From Streptomyces amritsarensis (GTDB lineage Bacteria > Actinomycetota > Actinomycetes > Streptomycetales > Streptomycetaceae), in assembly GCF_001953875.1 (NCBI RefSeq), contig NZ_MQUR01000001.1, positions 173,581-237,580 on the forward strand: a stretch of DNA of 64,000 nucleotides, in the 5' to 3' direction. The stretch's first letter is position 1. Each line of letters starts with the position of its first letter. A program made the position numbers and the translations under genes. The notes below the pieces were generated by a model. It did no database searches, was not told the DNA's origin, and saw nothing but the letters and a program-made list of their open reading frames with translations. Of this stretch, positions 33,939 to 42,542 are shown one piece after another.

Positions 33939-35144
33939 ATGTCATATCGGGGGCTTCGCGCTGCCTGTATCGCCGTAGCGCTCCTCGTCGCCGGCCCGGT
34001 CCACGACGCCGGCGCCGAGCCCGGTCTGCCCGAAGGGGAGAACGTGGGCGCGCTGCTCACCCGCCTGCAGGGGCTCTACCAGAAGGCGGAGGAGGCCTCC
34101 GAGGCGTACAAGGCCACGGAGGACGCCCTGGAGGCGGGCCGGCGGGAGGAGCGCTCGCGCGCCGCCGAGCTCGGCAGGGCCCGTACGGCCCTCGACTCCG
34201 AGCGGGCCCTCGCCGGGCGGCTCGCCCGCGAGCAGTACCAGGGCGGCCTGGGCCTGTCCCCCTACGCCCGGATGCTGCTGGCCGGGAACCCGCAGGCGGC
34301 CCTGGAGCAGCGTCGGCTCGCCGCCCGCGAGGGCGCCCGCCGGGCCGCGGCGCTGAACCGTCTCGCGCGCGGCGAGAAGGAGGCCGACGCGCTCGCGGTA
34401 CGGGCCCGCAAGGCCCTGGACACCCGGCAGACCCTCGCCGCGCGGCAGAAGGTGCACAAGGAACAGGTCGCCTCGCAGCTCAAGCAGGTCGAGCGGCTGC
34501 TGGCATCGCTGACTCCGGAGCAGCTCACCCGGCTGGGCGCGCGCGAGGCGGAGAAGACGGCGGCGGCGCAGCGGGACCTGGTGACGTCCGGGGCCCTCCC
34601 CACGCGCACGGGCACCCCCACGGCCGCGGGCGGCGCGGCCCTCACGTACGCGGCGGCGCAGATCGGGAAGCCGTACGTCTGGGGCGCGGAGGGGCCCGGG
34701 TCCTTCGACTGCTCCGGCCTCACCTCTCAGGCCTGGGCGCATGCCGGCCGCAGCATTCCGCGGACCAGTCAGGAGCAGTGGGCGCAGCTCCCGAAGGTGC
34801 CGCTGGACCAGCTGCGGCCGGGGGACCTGGTGGTCTACTTCCCCAAGGCCACCCACGTGGGGCTGTACGTCGGCGACGGCAAGGTGATCCAGGCGCCGCG
34901 GCCGGGGTCCGTCGTGAAGGTGTCGCCGATCGCCGCGAACCCGCTGCTCGGGGCGGTGCGGCCGGACCCGGACGGGACCCCGCTGGCGGAGTACACCCCG
35001 CCGCCGCTGCCCGAGGCGTCGGGGGCGGCGGCGGGGGACGACGCGGGCTACTCCGCCGAGGAGGCGCCCACGGCCGAGGAGTCGGACGCGGAGGAGGAGG
35101 CGGAGGACGCGGAGGAAGCGGCGGCGGCCACCTCGGCCAGGTAG
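33939..35144 (+). CDS. Secreted NlpC/P60 (C40) cell-wall peptidase
   Basis: The product is 401 aa. Signal peptide RGLRAACIAVALLVAGPVHD then AGAEP, cleaved near residue 27. Residues ~35-210 are a long coiled coil (LLTRLQGLYQKAEEASEAYK and onward), as in RipA-type hydrolases. Residues ~225-345 form the NlpC/P60 domain with the catalytic Cys in GSFDCSGLTSQAW and His in ATHVGLYVGDG. The last ~45 residues are an acidic Ala/Glu tail. GGAGG lies 7 nt before ATG 33939. The final 97 bp overlap the 3' end of the converging flavoprotein gene; both tails are low-complexity, so the overlap is tolerated. Confidence 0.93.
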   Translation: MSYRGLRAACIAVALLVAGPVHDAGAEPGLPEGENVGALLTRLQGLYQKAEEASEAYKATEDALEAGRREERSRAAELGRARTALDSERALAGRLAREQYQGGLGLSPYARMLLAGNPQAALEQRRLAAREGARRAAALNRLARGEKEADALAVRARKALDTRQTLAARQKVHKEQVASQLKQVERLLASLTPEQLTRLGAREAEKTAAAQRDLVTSGALPTRTGTPTAAGGAALTYAAAQIGKPYVWGAEGPGSFDCSGLTSQAWAHAGRSIPRTSQEQWAQLPKVPLDQLRPGDLVVYFPKATHVGLYVGDGKVIQAPRPGSVVKVSPIAANPLLGAVRPDPDGTPLAEYTPPPLPEASGAAAGDDAGYSAEEAPTAEESDAEEEAEDAEEAAAATSAR

Positions 35145-36355
35145 TCCGCCGCGTCCTCGGGGTCGTAGAAGTACGCGTCGAAGTCGGCCGGGTTGTCGAA
35201 GCCGTTGGCGAATCGATTCGCCACCGGCTGGAGCTGCCCGGCCGCGCCGATCAGGTTGAGCACGTGCTCCGGCGGAACGCCCAGCATCGCGTTCGTCCAC
35301 CGGGTCACCGGCTTGCCCGTGGTGAACCAGTACTTGTCGAAGGTCGCCTTCATCCACGCCTCGTCGAACGGGTTGTCCCCGTGCATGAGGATCGAGGAGA
35401 GGTACGAGGCCGCGCACTTGGAGGCGGAGTTCGAACCCTGGCCCGTGATCGGGTCGTTGGCGACGACGACGTCCGCCACGCCCAGGACGAGCCCGCCGCC
35501 CGGCAGGCGCCCGATCGGGTTGCGGACGACCGGCGCGTACCGGCCGGCCAGGGTGCCGCCCGCGTCCGTCAGCTCCACCTTCGTCGCCCGCGCGTACTCC
35601 CACGGCGTGTACTTCTCCATCAGCCCCAGCGTGAGCGCCAGGTGCTCCGCCGGGTCCTTGACGCCGCCGAAGACGTCCAGCGGACCTCCGGGGATGCCCT
35701 CCCAGAAGAGGATGTCCGCGCGGCCCGACGTCGTCAGGGTCGGCATCACGAACAGCTCGCCGACGCCCGGGACCAGGTTGCAGCGGACGGCGTCCGTCTC
35801 GGGGTGCTCGGGGCGCGGGCCGAGCCCGTGCACGTAGGAGACGGCCAGCGCGCGCTGCGGGGCGTCGTACGGGGAGCGCGCCGCGTCCCGCCCGAACATC
35901 GACACCAGCTCGCCCTTGCCGGCGGCGATCAGCACCAGGTCGTAGGTGCGGGAGAAGTAGTCGAGGTCGGCGACGGACGCCCCGTGGATGACGAGCTGCC
36001 CGCCGCGCTGGGTGAAGGCGTCCAGCCAGCCGGACATCTTCACGCGCTGGTCGACGGACTGCGCGTAGCCCTTGAGCCGGCCGAGCCAGTCGATGGGGCG
36101 GCTGCCGTCGGGTGCGGCGACCGAGACGCCGAGGCCCTCGATCTTCGGGGCCTGCTGTTCCCAGAAGTTGATTGCGAGGTCGCGCTCGTGCTGGAGCGCG
36201 GTGTCGAACATGCACTGGGTGGACATGACCCGCCCGGTGCGGATCTCGTCCGCGGTCCGGTTGGACATGAGGGTGACCTCGTAGCCCTTGGACTGGAGTC
36301 CGAGGGCGAGCTGGAGACCGGACTGGCCGGCTCCGACGACAAGTATCCTGCGCAT
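35048..36355 (-). CDS. Styrene/indole monooxygenase-like flavoprotein of the conservon
   Basis: The product is 435 aa. The Rossmann FAD motif is at the very N terminus (RRILVVGAGQSGLQLALGLQ). GYEVTLMSNRTADEIRTGRV, YDLVLIAAGKGELVSMFGRD and DPITGQGSNSASKCAASYL match the StyA/SMO group of single-component-like flavin monooxygenases (FADH2 supplied by a separate reductase). The C-terminal ~25 residues are Ser/Ala-rich and overlap the C40 gene. ATG 36355 lies 3 bp after cvnD, so it is part of the conservon operon. No flavin reductase gene is nearby. Conservons often end with a redox enzyme, usually a P450; a flavin monooxygenase in this place suggests an oxidised small molecule or redox signal. 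Confidence 0.88.
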   Translation of the reverse strand: MRRILVVGAGQSGLQLALGLQSKGYEVTLMSNRTADEIRTGRVMSTQCMFDTALQHERDLAINFWEQQAPKIEGLGVSVAAPDGSRPIDWLGRLKGYAQSVDQRVKMSGWLDAFTQRGGQLVIHGASVADLDYFSRTYDLVLIAAGKGELVSMFGRDAARSPYDAPQRALAVSYVHGLGPRPEHPETDAVRCNLVPGVGELFVMPTLTTSGRADILFWEGIPGGPLDVFGGVKDPAEHLALTLGLMEKYTPWEYARATKVELTDAGGTLAGRYAPVVRNPIGRLPGGGLVLGVADVVVANDPITGQGSNSASKCAASYLSSILMHGDNPFDEAWMKATFDKYWFTTGKPVTRWTNAMLGVPPEHVLNLIGAAGQLQPVANRFANGFDNPADFDAYFYDPEDAADYLAEVAAAASSASSASSSASDSSAVGASSAE

Positions 36356-36358
36356 CTC

Positions 36359-36988
36359 TCAAGTCCTCTGTTCGGGAGTGCTGTCGAGGGCGTGGCCCAC
36401 CAGCGCCAGCAGGGATTCGATCACCGTCCGGCGCTCTCGCGCATCCATGATCACCACAGGTATGTGCGGTGGGACGCTGAGGGCCTCGCGCACGTCCTCG
36501 GGCTCGTAGGACTGCGAGCCCTCGAAGTGGTTGACGGCGACGGCGTACGGCAGCCCGGAGCTCTCGAAGTAGTCGAGGGCGGGGAAGCAGTCGCGCAGGC
36601 GGCGGGTGTCGGCCATGACGAGCCCGCCGATGGCCCCGCGGACCAGGTCGTCCCACATGAACCAGAACCGTTCCTGGCCCGGGGTGCCGTACACGTAGAG
36701 GACGAGGTCGTCGTCGAGGGTGACGCGGCCGAAGTCCATGGCGACGGTGGTGGTGTGCTTGTCCGGGGTGCCGGACAGGTCGTCGGTGGGGACGCTGGCC
36801 TGGGTCATCACCGCTTCGGTGCGCAGCGGGGTGATCTCGGAGACGGAGGAGACGAAGGTGGTCTTGCCGACCCCGAAGCCACCCGCGACCAGCACCTTGA
36901 CGGCGACGGGCGCGCGGGAGCGGTCGTACTGCCAGGGCTGGACCGGTTCGTCGTCCAGCTCCGGTCTGTCAGAGACGGCGAAGACCAC
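36359..36988 (-). CDS. cvnD: Conservon GTPase CvnD (Ras-like)
   Basis: The product is 209 aa. The P-loop is KVLVAGGFGVGKTTFVSSVS (residues ~29-48), DFGRVTL and LYVYGTPGQERFWF are the switch region and G3 motif, and VAVNHFEGS takes the place of NKxD, as usual in this MglA-like family. GTG at 36988 follows AAAGGG by 7 nt and overlaps cvnC by 20 bp. CvnD is the GTPase of a four-protein membrane complex (CvnA kinase-like sensor, CvnB roadblock, CvnC DUF742) in actinomycetes, compared with eukaryotic G-protein signalling. Confidence 0.94.
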   Translation of the reverse strand: MVFAVSDRPELDDEPVQPWQYDRSRAPVAVKVLVAGGFGVGKTTFVSSVSEITPLRTEAVMTQASVPTDDLSGTPDKHTTTVAMDFGRVTLDDDLVLYVYGTPGQERFWFMWDDLVRGAIGGLVMADTRRLRDCFPALDYFESSGLPYAVAVNHFEGSQSYEPEDVREALSVPPHIPVVIMDARERRTVIESLLALVGHALDSTPEQRT

Positions 36989-37358
36989 CGAGCACCCTTT
37001 CCAGCAGCGCGCGTTCGGGACGGCCGGAGCCGTGGCCCGTTCCGTACACACGGATCCTGCCCTGGTCGGCGAGGTCGCTGACGAGGACGCGGACCACACC
37101 GAGCGGCAGCTTCAGCAGCGCGGCGATCTCGGCGATCGTGCGCATGCGCCGGCAGACCTCGACGATGGCGGGCATCTCGGGCATGCGGTCGGGCTTCTGC
37201 GGCTCGGACGCCTTGGTGTCCAGGGCGGCGACGAAGGTCTCGACGTGCAGGACCTGGGTGAAGCGTGTCCGGCCGCCCGTGAGGGAGTACGGGCGGACGC
37301 GGGCGGGACGGCGGTCGGCTCCGCGTATCGGGAGTCGGTCGGCGGCCGGTCTCCTCAC
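36969..37358 (-). CDS. cvnC: Conservon protein CvnC (DUF742)
   Basis: The product is 129 aa. RVRPYSLTGGRTRFTQVLHV then ETFV is the DUF742 N-terminal signature. The C-terminal part (RRMRTIAEIAALLKLPLGVV, then RVLVSDLADQGRIRVY) is a winged-helix-like motif. GTG 37358 overlaps the cvnB stop in GTGA. In the described conservon (CvnABCD) complexes, CvnC associates with CvnD and CvnA; a DNA-binding role is not established. Confidence 0.93.
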   Translation of the reverse strand: MRRPAADRLPIRGADRRPARVRPYSLTGGRTRFTQVLHVETFVAALDTKASEPQKPDRMPEMPAIVEVCRRMRTIAEIAALLKLPLGVVRVLVSDLADQGRIRVYGTGHGSGRPERALLERVLGGLRRL

Positions 37359-37846
37359 GGGGTGTTCTCCATCGACTGGCGCAGCTCGCTGCGGACTTCG
37401 GGGGTCAGGACGTGTCCGGCGCGGCCGACGAACAGGGCCATGTGGTAGGCGACGACGCTCATGTCGCAGTCGGGTGTGGCGTGCACGCCCAGCAGTGAGC
37501 CGTCGCTGATGGCCATGACGAAGACCGAGCCGTTGTCCATCGCCACCATGGTCTGCTTGACGGCGCCGAACTCCATGAGGGCGGCCGCCCCGGTGGTGAG
37601 GCTGCCGAGTCCGGAGACGATGGTGGCGAGGTCGGCGGACGCCCCCCGTGGCCCCTTGGGCCTCGGCGTCGCCTGTGGTTCACCCGCGCCGCCGGCCGCT
37701 GCGGGGTCGGAGGACAGGAGCAGCAGCCCGTCCGAGGAGACGACGGCGACGGAGTTGACGCCGGGTACCTCCTCGACCAGGTCGGTCAGCAGCCATTGCA
37801 GGTTGCGGGCCTGGGTGCTCAGTCCGTACGTACTGGGCGCGGTCAT
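37355..37846 (-). CDS. cvnB: Conservon roadblock/LC7 protein CvnB
   Basis: The product (163 aa) is a roadblock/LC7 domain: NLQWLLTDLVEEVPGVNSVA, VVSSDGLLLLSSD, then ADLATIVSGLGSLTTGAAAL and MDNGSVFVMAISDGSLLGVH. Compared with many CvnB proteins of ~135 aa, it has a short insertion (PAAAGGAGEPQATPRPKGPR) after the second strand. Roadblock proteins regulate Ras-like GTPases such as the adjacent CvnD. ATG 37846 follows AGGAGG by 7 nt and overlaps the cvnA stop in ATGA. Confidence 0.95.
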   Translation of the reverse strand: MTAPSTYGLSTQARNLQWLLTDLVEEVPGVNSVAVVSSDGLLLLSSDPAAAGGAGEPQATPRPKGPRGASADLATIVSGLGSLTTGAAALMEFGAVKQTMVAMDNGSVFVMAISDGSLLGVHATPDCDMSVVAYHMALFVGRAGHVLTPEVRSELRQSMENTP

Positions 37847-40800
37847 GTGCGTGCCTCCTGTGCGCTGTCCCCCTGGTCGGTACTGCTCTGTCCCTGCCCC
37901 TGGTCCTGCCGCCGGTCCTGCCCCCGGTCCTGTTCGAGGCTCTGCTGCAGGTCCTGCGCGAGCTCGGCGGCGGCGACGCGCCGGCCGTCCTGGGCTCCCT
38001 GGTAGAAGCCCCCGAGCCGGCGCCGCAGTTCTTCGGCGTCGACCCGGCGGGGCGGTTGGGGCCGTACGTCCTCCCTGCGCGGGGCGGCGACGGTGCGCGG
38101 GGTGCGCTTCGGCAGGCCCTTGTCGGTGACGGGGCCGCCGCCGTCGGCGGGGTCGGCGGGGTGGCTGCCCTGGCGGGGGAGCCAGTCGGCCTCGGCGGGT
38201 GCGTGTGCGTGGTCCCCTGCGGGGGGCTCGGCGGGGGTGGCCTCGGCGGGATCCGGCAGTGTGAAGTCGGCCGGGTCCGCGCCGGGATCCCCTGCGGGAG
38301 GCTCGGCGGTGAAGACCTGGTCCGCCGGAGGCACGTCCTCCGCCGGGGCCGCCGTGAAGACCTGGTCCGCCGGAGGGGCGTCCGTGGCCGGGCCGGCCGT
38401 GTAGAGCTGGTCCGCCGGAGACGCGTCCTCCGCCGGTGCGGCTGTGAAGACCTGGTCCGCCGGAGGCGCGTCCGCGGCCCGGGCCGCCGTGAAGACCTGG
38501 TCCGCCGGGGGCGCGTCCTCCGCCTGGGCGGCCGTGAAGAGCTGGTCCGCCGGGGGGGTGGTCGTGGGCGTGATGGCCTGGTCGGGCTGGGTCTCGGTGG
38601 GTGCCTCGTCGGGAGACGGGAGGCCGGCGTCGGCCGGGGGCGCCAGGGCCTCGGCCAGGGTGACCGGGGTGACCGGCTCGGCCGGGGCGGGGGCCTCGGC
38701 GGCGTCGGCGGCGCCCGTGGGTTCCGCGTCCGCCCGGTCGGGCGCGGCGTGCGCACCGCGGCGACGGGCCTGGAGGGTGTTCTCGTTCGCCTCCGCTATC
38801 ACGCCCGGCAGGTGCAGCGCGGGTGCGCCCGGGGTGGCCAGGGTGTGGACGGGCGAGGCCGGCGGGGTCGCGGGCAGCAGCGCCGCGGGGACGACCACCA
38901 GGGCCTCGGTCCCGCCGTGGCGTGCGCCGCGCAGCTCCGCGGTGACGCCGTGCCGTGCCGCGAGGCGCCCGGCCACGTACAGGCCGAGGCCGAGGCCGTG
39001 CTCCTCCTCGGGTTCCTCGTCGTAGGCCTCGGGGGTGGACAGCCGGGCGTTCAGCGCCTCCAGGCGGTCCCCGGTGACGCCGATGCCCTCGTCGACGACG
39101 GAGAGCACCACGTCGCCGTTGTCGAGGGTCCAGCCCGACACCTTCACCTTGACGTCCGGCGGGGAGAACGTCGTGGCGTTCTCCAGCAGTTCGGCCAGCA
39201 CGTGCGAGATGTCGTCGGCGGCGTGTCCGGCGACCTGCGTGTAGGAGGGCAGCGCCGCGAGGTCGACGCGCTCGTAGCGCTCGATCTCGCTGACGGCGGC
39301 CCGCATCACGTCGACCAGCGCCACCGGCAGGCCCTGCCCGTGGCCGTGTTCCTGCCCGGCGAGGACGAGGAGGTTCTCGTTGTGGCGGCGCATCACGGTC
39401 GCCAGGTGGTCCAGCTTGAAGAGGGTCGCGAGGCGGTCCGGGTCCTGTTCCTTGGACTCCAGCTCCTCGATGACGGCGAGCTGGCGTTCCACCAGGCCCA
39501 GCGTGCGCAGCGACAGCGAGACGGAGGTCGTCGACATGATGCGGCGGTGCTCCTCCAGCCCGGCGCGCAGCTTCGTCAGCTCCTCCTCGACCGCCTCGCG
39601 GCCGGAGGCGAGCGCCTCGTTGCGGCCGATGATGCGGCGCCGGTCGGCGTCGAGCCCGGCGATCCGGGTGTGCAGGGAGACCGTCTGGTCGCGTACGGCG
39701 TTCAGGTGCCGGACGACCTCGGCGAACTCGTCGTTTCGGCCGGTGAACCGCACCGGTTCCACCGAGCCCTCGGGCGTCGCCAGCCGCTCGGCGCCGCGGC
39801 GCAGGACCGACAGCGGGCGGGTCAGCGAGCGGGCGACGGCGGTGGCGAAGCCGACGGCGACGAGGAACAGCAGGCCGAGCAGGGCGACGAGGATCTCCAG
39901 CCGGGTCACGTCGTCGTCGCGCAGGGAGGCGAGGGCGGAGGCCCGTTCGCCGGCGAGGGTGGCCTCGACGGTGCGCATGCGGTCGATGCGCGAGGTGAGC
40001 GCGGCGCCGACGGCGGCTCCGTCGGTCTTGCGGTCGGGCGCGGCCAGGGTGGGCCGGTCCAGGAGCCGCTTGAGGTGGTCGTCGGCAGCCTTGACCTCGG
40101 GGCCGGTGACGGTGGCGGTGAGGGTCTGGCGTACGTCGGGCCGGGCGACCCGGGTGAAGTCGTCGAGGGCGGCCTGTTCCCGTACGCGCGAGCGCTGGGC
40201 GGCGGTGGTGAGTTCGTCGACCGTGGCCGAGCCCGGGGCTTGTTCGCCGCGGGGTACGGCCAGGGCGCCGAGCAGCAGGCCGCGGGTGGCCGAGGCCTGG
40301 TCCACGGCCTGGCCCAGGGGTGCGAGGGGGCGGGTGGTGGCGAGGGCGGCCTCGGCGCGGGGCGGGGTCAGCTCGGCGAGCCGGGTGCCGGGGGCGAGGA
40401 GTTCGGTGATGACGCCGGTGTAGGCCTGGTGGGCGGCGAGGGCGGTGCCCTTGCCGTCGACGGCTTCGGTGCGGACGGACGCGACGCGGGCGAGGGCCAG
40501 GGCGAGGGGTTCGTCGACCACCCCCGCGGCCTCGGCGATCTGCCGGTCGGTGCGCTGGGTGCGTTCCTGGAGGCCGCCCTTGGCGGCGGCGGGGCGGCCC
40601 TTGGCGGCGTACTCGACGACGGCGTCGCGCTCGTCGGCGAGGACGTGCGTGAGGGTGAGGATCTGGCCGGTCTGCTCCGCGAGGGTGACCAGCCGCTGGG
40701 AGTCGTTCAGCTCCCTCGCGGCGGTGACGACGGCGGGGGTGCCGGCCGCGAGGACGGTGAGTCCCGCGACGGCGACTCCGACGACCAGCCGGCTGCGCAC

Positions 40801-40899
40801 GCGGACGCGGCGTCCTGCGGGGGCCGGGCCTTCGGCGGCGGTGCCTCCCCCAGCTACCGCTGGGAGGTGCCCCTTGTTCCGAGACCGCTTCTTCTGCAC
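37843..40899 (-). CDS. cvnA: Conservon sensor kinase-like protein CvnA
   Basis: The product is about 1018 aa. Membrane segments are at ~38-60 and ~345-370, enclosing a ~280-residue extracytoplasmic nitrate/nitrite-sensing-type helical domain. HAMP-like and coiled-coil regions follow. The ATPase region has VLAELLENATTFSPP (N box), VVDEGIGVT (G1) and HGLGLGLYVAGRLA (G2). A conventional phospho-acceptor His box is not evident, as in other CvnA proteins. The last ~350 residues are disordered Pro/Ala/Glu-rich and include six 15-residue repeats (PPADQVFTAAPAEDA type). The start is uncertain: GTG 40899 gives MQKKRSRNKG; a TTG at 40911 is also in frame. First gene of the cvnABCD-flavoprotein operon. 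Confidence 0.92.
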   Translation of the reverse strand: MQKKRSRNKGHLPAVAGGGTAAEGPAPAGRRVRVRSRLVVGVAVAGLTVLAAGTPAVVTAARELNDSQRLVTLAEQTGQILTLTHVLADERDAVVEYAAKGRPAAAKGGLQERTQRTDRQIAEAAGVVDEPLALALARVASVRTEAVDGKGTALAAHQAYTGVITELLAPGTRLAELTPPRAEAALATTRPLAPLGQAVDQASATRGLLLGALAVPRGEQAPGSATVDELTTAAQRSRVREQAALDDFTRVARPDVRQTLTATVTGPEVKAADDHLKRLLDRPTLAAPDRKTDGAAVGAALTSRIDRMRTVEATLAGERASALASLRDDDVTRLEILVALLGLLFLVAVGFATAVARSLTRPLSVLRRGAERLATPEGSVEPVRFTGRNDEFAEVVRHLNAVRDQTVSLHTRIAGLDADRRRIIGRNEALASGREAVEEELTKLRAGLEEHRRIMSTTSVSLSLRTLGLVERQLAVIEELESKEQDPDRLATLFKLDHLATVMRRHNENLLVLAGQEHGHGQGLPVALVDVMRAAVSEIERYERVDLAALPSYTQVAGHAADDISHVLAELLENATTFSPPDVKVKVSGWTLDNGDVVLSVVDEGIGVTGDRLEALNARLSTPEAYDEEPEEEHGLGLGLYVAGRLAARHGVTAELRGARHGGTEALVVVPAALLPATPPASPVHTLATPGAPALHLPGVIAEANENTLQARRRGAHAAPDRADAEPTGAADAAEAPAPAEPVTPVTLAEALAPPADAGLPSPDEAPTETQPDQAITPTTTPPADQLFTAAQAEDAPPADQVFTAARAADAPPADQVFTAAPAEDASPADQLYTAGPATDAPPADQVFTAAPAEDVPPADQVFTAEPPAGDPGADPADFTLPDPAEATPAEPPAGDHAHAPAEADWLPRQGSHPADPADGGGPVTDKGLPKRTPRTVAAPRREDVRPQPPRRVDAEELRRRLGGFYQGAQDGRRVAAAELAQDLQQSLEQDRGQDRRQDQGQGQSSTDQGDSAQEART
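38309..38565 (-). repeat. 45-bp tandem repeat inside cvnA (six 15-aa copies)
   Basis: Units begin at 38309, 38354, 38399, 38444, 38489 and 38534. On the minus strand each encodes a variant of PPADQ(V/L)(F/Y)TAxPAxDx. The period of exactly 45 bp keeps the frame. It lies in the disordered tail of CvnA and is likely variable in copy number between strains. Confidence 0.9.
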
Positions 40900-41049
40900 C
40901 GGTGCTCGCAATCCTGTACGTGTGCTTTTGCTCGTCTACTCGTGTGGCCGAGGTAACGGCCGGTCAACAAGTAAACGCCCCCTGCCCCCTCGTACCGCCT
41001 CAGACCTTTGCAGCGTGTTGGGGAGAGAGCCGCACATCGCCCACCCGGC

Positions 41050-41092
41050 CACTCGAACGAGTGAACATCACGGATGAGTTGGCGACCAACTC
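41050..41092. promoter_or_regulatory. Two adjacent palindromes between cvnA and the PP2C-like gene
   Basis: CACTCG-AA-CGAGTG (41050-41063) and GAGTTGG-CGA-CCAACTC (41076-41092) are both perfect inverted repeats, 12 bp apart, in the 397-bp divergent region. Both contain GAGT/ACTC half-sites. They are good candidates for a regulator's operator controlling one or both divergent transcripts. The rest of 40900-41296 holds no gene. Confidence 0.4.
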
Positions 41093-41129
41093 GGACACCG
41101 GGCCCCAGAGCTGCTCCGTGGACAGGCGG

Positions 41130-41159
41130 TTGAAAGATCGATGCGGCCTTTGGCAGTAT
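41130..41159 (+). promoter_or_regulatory. Possible promoter for the PP2C-like gene
   Basis: TTGAAA (41130-41135) and CAGTAT (41154-41159) are spaced by 18 bp and resemble a vegetative (HrdB-type) promoter. It would give a leader of about 130 nt before the ATG at 41297. Confidence 0.35.
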
Positions 41160-41296
41160 GCCCGCCCACACCGGCCGTCCCGTGCCGGGGTCTTGCCGGG
41201 CGGGGCCCGGGCGCGGCGCACGCAGGGGCCATCCATCTCCCCCTCCTGGTACGGACCAAGCCCGCCTTTCCGCCGCTCCCCGGGCAGGATGTCCGC

Positions 41297-42070
41297 ATGC
41301 GCATCGACCTCGCCACGACCCCCGGCAGTCCGGAACGCCCCAATGAGGACTGGGTGTCGGCCTCGGCACCCGCTTCGGGAGGCGGGGTCCTGGTGGCCCT
41401 CGACGGGGTCACCCCGCCGGCGGGCGACGACGGGTGCGTGCACGGAGTGCCGTGGTTCACGACCCGCCTCGGCGGCCGATTGACCGAACTGTCCGGATCG
41501 CGACGGGACATGCCGCTGGACCGGATCCTGGCCGAGGCCGTCCGGGCCACGGCCGCGGCCCACCGTGACACGTGTGACCTTTCTCACGTCCGCACCCCGC
41601 AGGCGACGGTGGTCGTCGTCCGCTGGGACGAGGCGTTCGTGGAGCACCTGGTGCTCTCGGACTCCGTACTCCTCCTCCAGGGGTCCGGGGGCGAGGTGAC
41701 CGCGGTGCTCGACGACCGGCTGGACCGGCTGCCGCGGGAGGTGCTGCGCTCGGTGGCCGCGACGGACGCCCTGCGCAACGCCGAGGGCGGCTTCTTCACG
41801 GCGGCGGCGGACCCGGCGGTGGCCGCCCGGGCGGTCACGGGGCGCACCCCGCGGAGCCTGGTGCGGGCGGTGGCCGCGCTCACGGACGGGGCGAGCCGGT
41901 GGACGGACACGTTCGGGGAGGGCGACTGGGCCGAGTGCCTGGCGGTGCTGCGGAAGGAGGGCGCGCAGGGCCTGATCGGCCGGGTCCGCGCCATCGAGTC
42001 CGACCCGGCCCGCCCGCCGGCCCGGTACAAGCGGCACGACGACGCGTCGGCGGCCTACGCGGAGCTCTGA
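41297..42070 (+). CDS. PP2C-like protein phosphatase domain protein
   Basis: The product is 257 aa. The N terminus MRIDLATTPGSPERPNEDWV then GGGVLVALDGVTPP follows the PP2C pattern, with an NEDW acidic residue and a DG motif that bind Mn/Mg. TPQATVVVVRWDEAFVEHLV and LVLSDSVLLLQGSGG match the next strands, and RAVAALTDGASRWTDTFGEG contains the TDG metal site. PP2C enzymes remove phosphate from Ser/Thr; several metal-binding positions are kept, so it may be active. ATG 41297 lies after CAGGAT. It is divergent from the conservon operon and convergent with a MarR gene 31 bp away. Confidence 0.72.
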   Translation: MRIDLATTPGSPERPNEDWVSASAPASGGGVLVALDGVTPPAGDDGCVHGVPWFTTRLGGRLTELSGSRRDMPLDRILAEAVRATAAAHRDTCDLSHVRTPQATVVVVRWDEAFVEHLVLSDSVLLLQGSGGEVTAVLDDRLDRLPREVLRSVAATDALRNAEGGFFTAAADPAVAARAVTGRTPRSLVRAVAALTDGASRWTDTFGEGDWAECLAVLRKEGAQGLIGRVRAIESDPARPPARYKRHDDASAAYAEL

Positions 42071-42101
42071 GTACGCCGTGGGCGCGGCCCTGAGGCGCCG
42101 G

Positions 42102-42542
42102 CTACTCCGCGCCGGCGTTCAACTGGTGCAGCAGTCGGGCCAGTTCCGCCACCTCGCCGCGGTCCCAGCCGGCGAGCTTGCGCATGTACTGCTCGCGCCG
42201 GGCGCCGCGTACCCGCAGGAAGCGTTCGCGGCCCTCCTCGGTGAGCCCGACGAGGAAGGCCCTTCCGTCGGCGGGGTCCTGCTCGCGGGCGACCAGGCCC
42301 AGGACCTCCAGGGCCCGCAGCTGCCGGCTCATGGTGGCCTTGCCGACGCCGAAGTAGGCGGCGAGGTCGGTGGCCCGCTGCCGGCCGGCCGCCTCCAGGC
42401 GTACGAGGAGCCCGTACGCGGCGGGCTCCAGCTCGGGGTGGAGCTCGCGGGCCATCTCGCCGGAGGAGGCGCGGGCCCGCCGGAGGAAGACGGACAGCTC
42501 CCGCTCCAGGGCAAGGAACTCCTGGTCTTCACTCCCGTGCAC
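42102..42542 (-). CDS. MarR-family transcriptional regulator
   Basis: The product is 146 aa, the usual length. The winged helix-turn-helix is EPAAYGLLVRLEAAGRQRAT then DLAAYFGVGKATMSRQLRAL, with the wing in LGLVAREQDPADGRAFLVGL. Helices for dimerisation flank it. GTG 42542 follows AAGGAG by 7 nt. The gene stands alone between the converging PP2C-like gene and lon; no obvious efflux or catabolic target is adjacent. Confidence 0.92.
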   Translation of the reverse strand: MHGSEDQEFLALERELSVFLRRARASSGEMARELHPELEPAAYGLLVRLEAAGRQRATDLAAYFGVGKATMSRQLRALEVLGLVAREQDPADGRAFLVGLTEEGRERFLRVRGARREQYMRKLAGWDRGEVAELARLLHQLNAGAE

